From positions 1 to 36,554 of the forward strand of contig WHSQ01000030.1 of assembly GCA_009380005.1 (NCBI GenBank): DNA of 36,554 nt, in the 5' to 3' direction. How positions within the stretch are numbered: position 1 is the stretch's first letter; each line of letters begins with the position of its first letter. This stretch comes from Actinomycetota bacterium. Lineage in GTDB: Bacteria > Actinomycetota > CADDZG01 > WHSQ01. The translations under genes were made by a program, and so were the position numbers. Below, in pieces: positions 16,877 through 23,926 of this stretch. Under the pieces are notes generated by a model, which did no database searches, was not told where the DNA came from, and saw only the letters and a list, made by a program, of their open reading frames with translations.

Positions 16877-16896
16877 ATCCTCTCCGGGCGGAGGAT
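16877..16896 (+). promoter_or_regulatory. hairpin that may cover the oxidoreductase ribosome-binding site
   Basis: ATCCTC and GAGGAT pair across 8 bases just before the ATG at 16903. The right arm contains the GGAGG-type ribosome-binding site, so folding would hide it. The stem has only 6 bp, so this is tentative. Confidence 0.25.
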
Positions 16897-16902
16897 GGTG
16901 GG

Positions 16903-18462
16903 ATGCGACCTGGGTCCCAGCCCGTGACGCCCGGCTCCGAGCGCACCCGCAACGACCTTCGGCGCGCCGGAGCTCTGGCTACCGCCGTGGCTCTCGGCGG
17001 TATGTGGACGGCGTCGGCGCTCATCCCCTCGTCGGTCTTCCCGCCCGCCGCGGTGGCCGATGCGGTCATCCGCTTCACCCCGGGCGACGTCGCGACGTTC
17101 TTCATCGAGTCGCTCGGGCACTGGGCGATGCGACTGCTCGCCGTCGGCGTGCTGGCCGCGGTCGTGGTCCTGGGGGCGCAGGTGTTGGTCTGGACCCGTA
17201 TGGGGGCCGGGCCCCGGCCCTTCGTGGCCGGCGCCGTGTTGGCGGGGCTCGCGGCTCTGTTGTTCCTGGTCCCGCCGGTGACGGGATCCGACGTCGCGAC
17301 GATCGTCGTCGGCGCGATCGGTGGCCTCGTCTACGCGCTGGCGGCGCGGTCGCTGCTGGAGAGCAGAACGGAGGAGGGCGACGACGTACCGGTCGACGCG
17401 ACGCGACGAAGCTTCCTGCGGATCGGCACGGGCGGAGCGATCGCGCTCGCAACCACCGGGGGAGTCGTTGGGTGGTTGGCGCGGAAGTTAGAGGGGCCGG
17501 ACACCAACGTGACCCTCGTCCCTCCCGCGGCGCGCGCCGAGGTTCCCGCGCGCGGCGATTTCCCCGACATCCCCGGGTTGTCCCGCGAGGTCACACCCGT
17601 TCCCGATCACTACGTCGTCGACATCAACCTCCTCCAGCCCTCCGTCGACGCGACGGGTTGGAAGCTGGAGGTCTTCGGCGAGGTCGAGAAGCCCCTGACG
17701 CTCGACTTCGCCCAGCTCCAGCAACGCTTCGACGTGGTCGAGGAGTTCTCGGTGCTGAGCTGCATCTCCAACGAGGTCGGCGGCGACCTGATCGGGAACT
17801 CGGCGTGGGGAGGCGTCCGGTTACGCGACGTCCTCGAGGCCGCGGGCGTGAAACCCGGCGGCACCGAGCTGGTGCTGCGCGCCGCGGACGGCTACAGCGA
17901 CTCGTTCCCGGTCGAGCTGGGGATGGACGAGTCCGTTCTACTGGCGGTCTCACAGAACGGCCGACCCCTCACCCAGGAGCATGGGTTCCCGTGTCGCGTT
18001 CGTATCCCTCGCCTGTATGGGATGGAAAACGTCAAGTGGCTCGAGTCGATCGAGGTCGTCCGGTCCGACTACGCGGGGTACTGGCAGCAGCGGGGGTGGA
18101 AGGACACCGCCGAGGTACGCACCCAGTCGCGCATCGACGTCGCGGGTGAGGATTCGAAGGCCACCCTCGGAAAGGAGACGTGGATCGCCGGGGTCGCGTG
18201 GGCGGGTGCACGCGGCGTTGCCAAGGTGGAGGTCTCGACCGACGACGGCGGCACCTGGGCCGAGGCCCAGCTCAAGGACCCGGTCGCCGACAACGCGTGG
18301 CGCCTGTGGGCCTACCGCTGGACGCCGATCCGACGCGGCGAGGCCACGATCGTGTGCCGGGCGACCGATGGCGACGGCGACGTCCAGACCGCCGAGCTCG
18401 CCCCGCCACACCCCGCCGGCGCCACCGGATGGCACTCCGTGAAGGTGAAGGTCGAGGCCTGA
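16903..18462 (+). CDS. membrane-anchored molybdopterin oxidoreductase, sulfite-oxidase family
   Basis: A 519-residue protein. The first about 150 residues hold four hydrophobic segments. A twin-arginine-like motif RRSFLRIG (168-175) with a further hydrophobic stretch precedes a sulfite-oxidase-type molybdopterin domain (about 235-390), with the Mo-ligating Cys at residue 287 in VLSCISNEVGG. The C-terminal Mo-co dimerisation domain (about 395-519) has the KVEVSTDDGGTW motif. The catalytic domain is probably outside the membrane. The substrate is unknown. Its last 134 codons recur, at about 88% nucleotide identity by my count, at 22904-23309. The stop codon lies inside a strong hairpin. Confidence 0.87.
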   Translation: MRPGSQPVTPGSERTRNDLRRAGALATAVALGGMWTASALIPSSVFPPAAVADAVIRFTPGDVATFFIESLGHWAMRLLAVGVLAAVVVLGAQVLVWTRMGAGPRPFVAGAVLAGLAALLFLVPPVTGSDVATIVVGAIGGLVYALAARSLLESRTEEGDDVPVDATRRSFLRIGTGGAIALATTGGVVGWLARKLEGPDTNVTLVPPAARAEVPARGDFPDIPGLSREVTPVPDHYVVDINLLQPSVDATGWKLEVFGEVEKPLTLDFAQLQQRFDVVEEFSVLSCISNEVGGDLIGNSAWGGVRLRDVLEAAGVKPGGTELVLRAADGYSDSFPVELGMDESVLLAVSQNGRPLTQEHGFPCRVRIPRLYGMENVKWLESIEVVRSDYAGYWQQRGWKDTAEVRTQSRIDVAGEDSKATLGKETWIAGVAWAGARGVAKVEVSTDDGGTWAEAQLKDPVADNAWRLWAYRWTPIRRGEATIVCRATDGDGDVQTAELAPPHPAGATGWHSVKVKVEA

Positions 18463-18493
18463 TCACACGGCGCACGTATGATCGGGCCTCGAC
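18451..18493 (+). terminator. stem-loop overlapping the oxidoreductase stop codon
   Basis: A 14-base arm (18451-18464), which includes the TGA, pairs with 18480-18493 with one G-T pair across a 15-base loop. It is followed by a pyrimidine-rich CTCTCTT. It is the likely terminator of the oxidoreductase gene. The duplicate at 23298-23311 keeps only the left arm, which marks where homology ends. Confidence 0.55.
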
Positions 18494-18535
18494 CTCTCTT
18501 GACCGACGAGCCACCGCGGGGCGCGCCGACTCGAA

Positions 18536-18862
18536 CTAGTCCTGGTGGTCCCGGATGATCCAAGTCTCGCCTTTGCATAACGGCGGCTCGACGCGATCTA
18601 TCTCCTCGCCTTCTTCGTCCAAGGCGATCATGGGGCCATCGATGCATTGCCCTACGCCCGGGCCGGCATTCCGTGCCCCCGAGGGCATCACGATAGGAAC
18701 GGTTCGTCGGCCGGAGTATTCACCCTGCACAACGAGCGTGCGAACCGTTTGGCTCGAGCCATTACGGATCGTGATGTAATCATCCGGCGTGGATCCCTCG
18801 GCGCATCTCGCTGATCCGCTCGATAGGCCCAGAATGAGCACCAGCCCAAGCTTAGCGATCAT
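18536..18862 (-). CDS. small secreted hypothetical protein
   Basis: A 108-residue protein with an N-terminal signal peptide (basic MIAK, hydrophobic core, ARCA region near residues 18-21). The mature part is short and beta-rich with Cys at about 20, 74 and 96, a pattern that fits exported proteins with a disulfide. I do not recognise a family. The ATG at 18862 has GAGG about 7 nt upstream. It lies alone on the minus strand at the left edge of island 1, and its codon use is visibly less G/C-biased than that of the flanking core genes. Confidence 0.55.
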   Translation of the reverse strand: MIAKLGLVLILGLSSGSARCAEGSTPDDYITIRNGSSQTVRTLVVQGEYSGRRTVPIVMPSGARNAGPGVGQCIDGPMIALDEEGEEIDRVEPPLCKGETWIIRDHQD

Positions 18863-19029
18863 GAGATCGCCTCGCCGCGTCGGAGATAGCTGATTCAGGC
18901 TGGGCTGAACAGTGCTGGGAATTAACCGGACCGCTCATCGTCATGACGAGGGCATACCAGTTAACGATGTGGGACGTGACCTGTGGAGGCGGGACCGTGC
19001 ATGGCATCGATCGGACCTTGCTCCTCGTT

Positions 19030-19035
19030 TAGCGT
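19030..19035 (+). promoter_or_regulatory. putative leaderless -10 box of the APH-like gene
   Basis: TAGCGT lies 6 nt before the ATG at 19042. No ribosome-binding site is visible for this gene, which supports leaderless translation. The region 18863-19029 shows nothing else that I can name. Confidence 0.4.
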
Positions 19036-19041
19036 TGCGCG

Positions 19042-19800
19042 ATGAGGCCAACGAAGCCGGTTGTCCAGGTGGGAAACACTATTCGCCGGCCGATGCGATC
19101 GTGGTCTCCTGCAATCGAATCGCTGCTTAAGCATCTCGCGGCACAAAGGTTCGACGCTGCTCCCCGATGGATCGGAGTCGATGAGGAGGAGCGTGAGGTA
19201 CTCACATACGTCGAGGGGGACGTTCCGGAATATCCGTTGCCCGACTACTGCTGGAGCGAGGAGGCCCTGGTCGCAGTGGCGCGACTTCTTCGGGGTTTCC
19301 ATGACGCCACGATGTCATACCGGGGGGTGGGCGACGCGTGGCGATTCCATTATCCCGGTTCTAACCCCAGCGAAGTGATCTGTCACAACGACATCGCTCC
19401 GTACAACACGGTCTATCGAGAGCGGCTGCCGGTGGCGTTCATCGACTTCGACACCGCAGGTCCGGGGCCACGAGTCTGGGATGTCTCTTACGCCGCCTAC
19501 CGCTTCGTCCCGCTGATCCCGAAAGAAGACTACGAACGGCACGGGGTGCCGGATGACCTCGACATTCCGCGACGTCTGCGTGGCTTCACCCGAGCCTACG
19601 GAGGTTTAGAGGGTGCCCTCATCGAGGAGCTGATCCTGAGACTCGGGGTGCTCGTCTCCCACATTCGGAGCGAAGCAAAGAAGGGCGTGCCCTGGCATGT
19701 CGATGATCTCGCTAGGGGACACGTAGAGCTCTATGAGCGCCACGTGGATTGGCTTCGTGCACAAGGAGATCTGCTGTCTCGGGCGCTCATGGACCGATAG
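19042..19800 (+). CDS. APH/choline kinase-family phosphotransferase
   Basis: A 252-residue protein of the aminoglycoside-phosphotransferase fold. The catalytic loop HNDIAPYN (H115, D117, N122) and the metal-binding FIDFD (D135, D137) are intact, as is the VWDVSYAAYRF region that follows in the family. The N-terminal nucleotide-binding lobe is short. Such proteins phosphorylate aminoglycosides, choline, homoserine or other small hydroxylated molecules; the substrate cannot be assigned. It is the first plus-strand gene of island 1. Confidence 0.75.
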   Translation: MRPTKPVVQVGNTIRRPMRSWSPAIESLLKHLAAQRFDAAPRWIGVDEEEREVLTYVEGDVPEYPLPDYCWSEEALVAVARLLRGFHDATMSYRGVGDAWRFHYPGSNPSEVICHNDIAPYNTVYRERLPVAFIDFDTAGPGPRVWDVSYAAYRFVPLIPKEDYERHGVPDDLDIPRRLRGFTRAYGGLEGALIEELILRLGVLVSHIRSEAKKGVPWHVDDLARGHVELYERHVDWLRAQGDLLSRALMDR

Positions 19801-19826
19801 ATGCTTGCGTCGTCGGTAGAGAGGGA

Positions 19827-20055
19827 TTGAGCGAGATTGGATCCGCGCATCAAGAAGCCTGGGATGCAGAATATGAGGTGGGCCGCTACGAGGATGGGCC
19901 ACCGGTCGAATTCGTCCAGGACATCATCGCGGCTGCTCAACGTACAGGTCTGATTCGAGCCGAGGGGCTCTACATCGGTTGTGGGAACGGCCGCAACTAC
20001 CTTCCGTTGGTCGCCGGTGGTCTAAATCTGACCGGCCGTGATGTATCGGCCGCCG
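19827..20055 (+). pseudogene. truncated class I SAM-dependent methyltransferase
   Basis: From a TTG at 19827 the frame encodes about 76 residues resembling the N-terminus of a small methyltransferase: WDAEYEVGRYEDGPPVEFV followed by motif I, GLYIGCGNGRNYLPL, and LTGRDVS. The similarity stops at about 20055, in the middle of the Rossmann fold, just before the 3' end of the D-tartrate dehydratase gene (stop at 20064). The remaining two thirds are not found elsewhere in the window. The next cassette has apparently replaced the 3' part. Without motifs II-IV it cannot be active. Confidence 0.7.
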
Positions 20056-20063
20056 CGCGGTCT

Positions 20064-21254
20064 TCAGCTCTCGACGAGCGGCTTGAGCACCGTACGGTAC
20101 AACTCTGACTTCGCCTCCATGCCGATGCCGGGCTCTTCGGGCAGTGTGACGTAGGAGTCTTCGACCGCGATGTCGTCGGCGAAGCCGTTGAACGGCTCGA
20201 AGACGTCTGGATAGGATTCGTTGCCACCCAACCTCAACCCGGCTGCGATGTTGAGAGACATCTGATGGCCACCGTGCGGGATACAGCGCCGTGCGGACCA
20301 GCCGTGGCGGTGGAGCATGTCGAGCGTACGCAGGTACTCCACGAGGCCATAAGACAGCGCGCAATCGAACTGCAGAATGTCCCGGTCCGGTCGCATACCG
20401 CCATAGCGGATCAGATTGCGCGCGTCCTGGTGGCTGAACAGATTCTCGCCGGTGGCCATCGGCCCGGCATAGCTCTCGGTCAGAGCGCTCTGCAGGGCAT
20501 AGTCCAGCGGGTCGCCGGGCTCCTCGAACCAGCGCAGGCCCAGTGGCGCCAACGCGTCGGCATAGCGGAAGGCGGTACGCCGATCGAAACGGGCATTGGC
20601 ATCCACAGCCAGGCGGCTCGCGTCGCCGTCGAGCACGCCATCGACCACGGCCTCGATCCGTCGCAGGTCTTCAGCCAGCGGAGCCCCCCCAATCTTCATC
20701 TTGACGACCGAGTAACCGCGGTCAAGATAGGAGCGCATCTCATCCTGGAGGGCAGCGTTTCCCTTGCCGGGGTGGTAATAACCGCCGGCCGCGTAGACGA
20801 ACACTCGCTCGTCGAACTGGCCGCCTTGCATTCGGTCCGCGAGCAGGCGCCAAAGGGGCACTTCGGCGATCTTGGCCGTGGCGTCCCACAGCGCCATGTC
20901 CAGCACGCCCACGGCAACCGAGCGCTCCCCGTGCCCCCCGGGCTTCTCGTTGCTCATCAGAAGTCGCCAGATCGCTGTCGGATCCAGGTTCGTCTGGGAG
21001 TCGTCCAGCAATGAGGTGGGGTGGGCGCGAGCGGCGTCTACCAGGCGGGGGATGAAGCGCTCGCGCAGTAGCCCTTGTGGCGCGTAGCGGCCATTGGAGT
21101 TGAAACCGAAGCCGATCACAGGGCGACCCTCACGGACGACATCCGTAACGACCGCGACGACTGAGACGTTCATCCTGCTGAAGTCGATGTAGGCGTTACG
21201 GATGCGCGATTGGATCGGTACAACGATGTCGCGCACATCCACAACTGCGACCAT
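20064..21254 (-). CDS. tarD: D(-)-tartrate dehydratase-like enolase-superfamily enzyme
   Basis: A 396-residue enolase-superfamily protein that I recognise as close to Bradyrhizobium TarD. Shared stretches include RNAYIDF, INSNEKPGGHGERSVAVG-like sequence, FVYAAGGYY, GPMATGENLFSHQDARN and CIPHGGHQMSLNIAAGL. Key residues are present: K185 and K187 (KMK), metal ligands D218, E244 and E270, and H327 of PHGGH. TarD dehydrates D-tartrate to oxaloacetate. The ATG at 21254 was chosen: GGGAGGT lies 9 nt upstream and directly abuts the alternative ATG at 21263. It is the second gene of a two-gene minus-strand operon. Confidence 0.85.
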   Translation of the reverse strand: MVAVVDVRDIVVPIQSRIRNAYIDFSRMNVSVVAVVTDVVREGRPVIGFGFNSNGRYAPQGLLRERFIPRLVDAARAHPTSLLDDSQTNLDPTAIWRLLMSNEKPGGHGERSVAVGVLDMALWDATAKIAEVPLWRLLADRMQGGQFDERVFVYAAGGYYHPGKGNAALQDEMRSYLDRGYSVVKMKIGGAPLAEDLRRIEAVVDGVLDGDASRLAVDANARFDRRTAFRYADALAPLGLRWFEEPGDPLDYALQSALTESYAGPMATGENLFSHQDARNLIRYGGMRPDRDILQFDCALSYGLVEYLRTLDMLHRHGWSARRCIPHGGHQMSLNIAAGLRLGGNESYPDVFEPFNGFADDIAVEDSYVTLPEEPGIGMEAKSELYRTVLKPLVES

Positions 21255-21299
21255 TCGCCTCATACCTCCCTTGCGTGCGGAAGCAGTTGTTCCCGGGAT

Positions 21300-22415
21300 T
21301 CACGTGCCCGCGACGCGAGTCTCGCGTAACGCGTCACGATCTACGACCAGGCCGAGGCCGGGGCGGTCCGGGATGACGATCCTGCCGTTCACCGGATCGG
21401 GCGCATCGGGAAAGAGCAACTCGCCAACCTGCACCATGCCCAAGTGCCACTCAACCAACCAACCGTTCATCAGGCCGGCCATGGTGTGCATGTTGAACAA
21501 GGGCCAGCCGCCGCCGTTGGCGATCGGTAGGTTGTAGACCTGCGCCAAGTGGGCGGCCTTGCGCGCTTCCGTATAGCCTCCGCAATAGCAGACGTTGGGC
21601 TGCAGGATATCCACGGCCTGACGCTCGACCAGCTCACGCAACCGCCAGCGGTGGCCCTCCATCTGGCCCGCGGCGATGGGGATCGAGGTGTGCGCACGGA
21701 GCTCGGCCATGGCCCGGGCATCGTTCTGGTGTAACGGCTCCTCGAACCAGGTGATGCCGTAGTCCTCGATAGCCCTGCACAGGTACCTGGCCTGGACTGG
21801 CGTAAAGAGGTAATTGGCATCGACCATGATGTCGATTCCCTCGCCGACCTCTTCGCGCACGGCACGGATGCGTGCGACATCCTCGCGCCACCCACCCTTG
21901 TCCACGGCCACGATGAGCTTTAGCGCAGTAAAGCCGTTGTCTACCTGCAGGCGCGCAGCGGCGGCCAACTGTTCCCGGTCGTACTGGGGGAAGCCGAACG
22001 TGACGTAACTGTCGACCTCGGTACGCGCGTTGCCCAAGAGTCCGGCGACCGAGCGTCCGGCCGCCTGACCGTGGATGTCCCACAGGGCGATGTCCAGCAG
22101 AGACAGGGCGCTGGAAACCACGCCCGTCATGGCCCGGGGATTAAGCTTGCGGCCCACTCGCCAGTGGATCGCCTCGACATCCCGCACGTCCATGTCCTGC
22201 ACCGCGGGTAAGAAGTGTTCCTGCAGTGCAGCCACTACCGCTCGCGTCAGAAAGTGACCAGTGATCGCCACGCCCGTGAGTCCTTCGTCTGTCTCCACTT
22301 CGCAAAAAACGAACTCCTGCTGCTCCGCGCGTCCGTAGCCGCTGACCCTGTCGGTAAGGAGTGGCACGGCTATGGAAGTAGTGTGAATGCTCGCCCGGAT
22401 GTCCTTGATCTTCAT
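21300..22415 (-). CDS. mandelate racemase-group enolase-superfamily protein, atypical active site
   Basis: A 371-residue enolase-superfamily protein with the capping domain (about 1-125) and barrel. The metal ligands D199 (MVDAN) and E225 (FEEP) are present. Three usual positions differ: the second Lys of the KxK motif is Ile168 (K166-L-I), the third ligand, normally Glu, is Gln251 (IAAGQMEG), and the Asp of the Asp-His dyad region is Asn274 (LQPNV). The conserved IANGGGWPLFNMH stretch suggests a defined subgroup rather than decay. Substrate unknown; an acid sugar is likely from the family. The ATG at 22415 has GAGG about 7 nt upstream. It lies 45 bases before tarD and probably shares its transcript. 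Confidence 0.75.
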   Translation of the reverse strand: MKIKDIRASIHTTSIAVPLLTDRVSGYGRAEQQEFVFCEVETDEGLTGVAITGHFLTRAVVAALQEHFLPAVQDMDVRDVEAIHWRVGRKLNPRAMTGVVSSALSLLDIALWDIHGQAAGRSVAGLLGNARTEVDSYVTFGFPQYDREQLAAAARLQVDNGFTALKLIVAVDKGGWREDVARIRAVREEVGEGIDIMVDANYLFTPVQARYLCRAIEDYGITWFEEPLHQNDARAMAELRAHTSIPIAAGQMEGHRWRLRELVERQAVDILQPNVCYCGGYTEARKAAHLAQVYNLPIANGGGWPLFNMHTMAGLMNGWLVEWHLGMVQVGELLFPDAPDPVNGRIVIPDRPGLGLVVDRDALRETRVAGT

Positions 22416-22647
22416 TCTTCGCCTCTCGCGCCCGCTCAACACCGCGGCCGTCGGCATCGCCTCGACAGGCCCCGCGGTGCCATCATGTTTTCGCCTCGAT
22501 CCACCAGGCTAGCGTTTAGCGTTGGGCACTTGTCCCGGCGACGACAAATGCTCTTGACCTGGGCGAGAGCGTCCCTGCGGGCCGCAGCCGTCAAAGGCCG
22601 GTTTTGGACGCCGGGGCTTGTATGCCTTATAGCGCGGGCGGGCACAT
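22416..22647. other. upstream region of the enolase-superfamily operon, no gene seen
   Basis: These 232 bases should hold the promoter of the minus-strand enolase operon. A heptamer TAGCGTT occurs twice in tandem (22510-22523) and could be a regulator site, but no palindrome accompanies it. A plus-strand frame is open through the region; its sequence resembles no protein I know, so I treat it as non-coding. Confidence 0.4.
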
Positions 22648-22681
22648 CTTTGCTCAGGTGGCCCCCGACGCGCCGGCCTGA
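22648..22681 (+). pseudogene. 3' relic of a DUF3151 gene
   Basis: The last 10-11 codons of a DUF3151 gene are recognisable: 21 bases are identical to the end of the intact gene (25045-25065), followed by a stop. It is followed, 34 bases on, by the CDF fragment, the same order as the intact pair at 24663-26519 (where the gap is 66 bases). The adjacency makes chance similarity unlikely. Confidence 0.65.
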
Positions 22682-22715
22682 GGTCGAGCCGGGACCCGTC
22701 GTTCGGATCCGGCGC

Positions 22716-22907
22716 TCAGCCGCTCGGCTCGAAGTGGAACAGGACCTGGGCCAATTCGGGTTTGGCCACGAGCACCCTCTTCTCAATCCGGTCGGAGGCC
22801 TCGTGGATCCGCGCCAGCGGCAGGTCGCGCCGGGCGTGGACGTGAGCGACCACGGAGGTATCGGCCCCCGCCGACGTCACCAGGACCTCGTGGCAATCCA
22901 GGACGTC
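22716..22907 (-). pseudogene. 3' fragment of the CDF transporter gene
   Basis: Positions 22716-22907 align without gaps to 25134-25325, the last 64 codons of the intact CDF gene, with 8 differences that I count (about 96% identity). They end abruptly at CGTC (22904-22907), where the oxidoreductase fragment begins in the opposite orientation. Most of the transporter, including all membrane helices, is missing, so it is non-functional. The stop codon is retained. Confidence 0.85.
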
Positions 22908-23309
22908 CGATCCGACTACGCGAGGTACTGGCAGCAGCGGGGGTGGAAGGACACCGCCGAGGTACGCACCCAGTCGCGCAACGACGTCGCGGGAGAAGAC
23001 CGCTCCGCGAGAGCGGGCGCCGACACGTGGATCGCCGGGGTCGCGTGGGCCGGTGCGCGCGGAGTCTCGAAGGTGGAGGTCTCGACCGACGACGGCGACA
23101 CCTGGGCCGAGGCCCAACTCAAGGATCCCGTCGCCGCAAACGCGTGGCGTCTATGGGCGTACCGCTGGACCCCGACGACCCGCGGTGAAGCGACGGTCCT
23201 GTGCCGGGCCACCGATGGCGACGGCGACGTCCAGACCGCCGAGCTCGCCCCACCTCACCCCGCCGGCGCCACCGGATGGCACTCGGTGAAGGTGAAGGTC
23301 GAGGCCTGA
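22904..23309 (+). pseudogene. 3' fragment of the molybdopterin oxidoreductase gene
   Basis: Positions 22904-23309 align without gaps to 18057-18462, the last 134 codons of the intact gene, at about 88% nucleotide identity by my count. Many differences are at third codon positions and the frame is intact to the stop. The fragment covers only the Mo-co dimerisation domain, without the molybdenum site. Homology continues about 15 bases past the stop and then ends; the right arm of the terminator hairpin is absent. The frame is open upstream through the antisense CDF fragment, but that chimeric ORF is not a credible gene. Confidence 0.85.
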
Positions 23310-23446
23310 TCACGCGACGCACGACCGCCCGCTTGTATCAGAACGTTCCTATTTTGAAGAGTCCTCAGGGAGTGGGCCGGTTCCGGAGTCGACTAGGACC
23401 CGGATCCATAACCTCCCGCCGGACCAGAGCGTGTCCAGGGTTTGTG

Positions 23447-23488
23447 CTGGATTTCCAATGGAAAAAGGGTAGACTTTCCCCTGGATTT
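23447..23488 (+). promoter_or_regulatory. candidate operator of the toxin-antitoxin pair
   Basis: TTTCCA-A-TGGAAA (23452-23464) is a 6-bp dyad, with a further half-site TTTCC at 23475-23479. CTGGATTT occurs twice (23447-23454 and 23481-23488). The cluster lies 46-87 bases before the antitoxin start, in an A/T-richer stretch with TAGACT as a possible -10 element. Autoregulation by the antitoxin at such sites is usual for toxin-antitoxin operons. Confidence 0.4.
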
Positions 23489-23533
23489 GAGCTGGATACC
23501 GCTTGTGAATAGCTTGTGGGAAAGGAGACCTGA

Positions 23534-23926
23534 ATGGCGGTTTCGACACGTCCACGCCCAGACTTGGAGGCTCACACCACGGCCATGAGACTGGACTTTC
23601 CCGTCGTCGTTAAGGAGCTTCGCGAGCTACTCGGGCCTCGCCTAGTTGCGTATATCGCCGGTGTCAGAGAGACAAGAACCGTTCGGGAGTGGACCGAAGG
23701 CGCCGCCGTGAAACGCTCGGACATCGAGCTCCGCCTCCGCACGGCATTCCATATCGCCGGCTTCATCGGCGAGCATGACGCGCCCAGCGTGGTCCAGGCC
23801 TGGTTCCAGGGCTTGAACCCGCAGCTCGAGGATCAGTCGCCCGCTCGACTCATTCGGGAGGAAGACTTGACCGAGGCTGGCCCCAAGGTTCTGGCTGCTG
23901 CGCGTGCCTTTGTTGTCGGTGGATGA
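23534..23926 (+). CDS. Xre/MbcA/ParS-type antitoxin
   Basis: A 130-residue protein with an N-terminal helix-turn-helix region (about 25-60, VRETRTVREWTEGAAV) and a C-terminal toxin-binding domain of the DUF2384/MbcA-ParS type (about 65-130). The motif VVQAWFQGLNPQL is characteristic of the latter. It would bind and silence the RES toxin encoded next and repress the operon. The ATG has an ideal AAAGGAG site 6 nt upstream. Its stop overlaps the toxin start (ATGA), so the two are translationally coupled. It lies in island 2, between duplicated core-gene fragments, which fits a mobile accessory module. Confidence 0.82.
   Translation: MAVSTRPRPDLEAHTTAMRLDFPVVVKELRELLGPRLVAYIAGVRETRTVREWTEGAAVKRSDIELRLRTAFHIAGFIGEHDAPSVVQAWFQGLNPQLEDQSPARLIREEDLTEAGPKVLAAARAFVVGG

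Noticed and set aside
19026-19037. Shared 12-mer with 22513-22524 as a possible island-end repeat
   Set aside because: Many 12-mer matches are expected by chance in a window of this size, and the two sites do not coincide with the homology breakpoints.
22716-23117. A 133-codon minus-strand frame that ends as the CDF C-terminus
   Set aside because: Its N-terminal half is antisense to the oxidoreductase fragment; no start signal or family supports it.
22215-23309. A 364-codon plus-strand frame spanning the chimeric scar
   Set aside because: Its first part is antisense to the enolase-superfamily gene and the CDF fragment; only the last 134 codons correspond to a protein sequence, and those are a truncated oxidoreductase.
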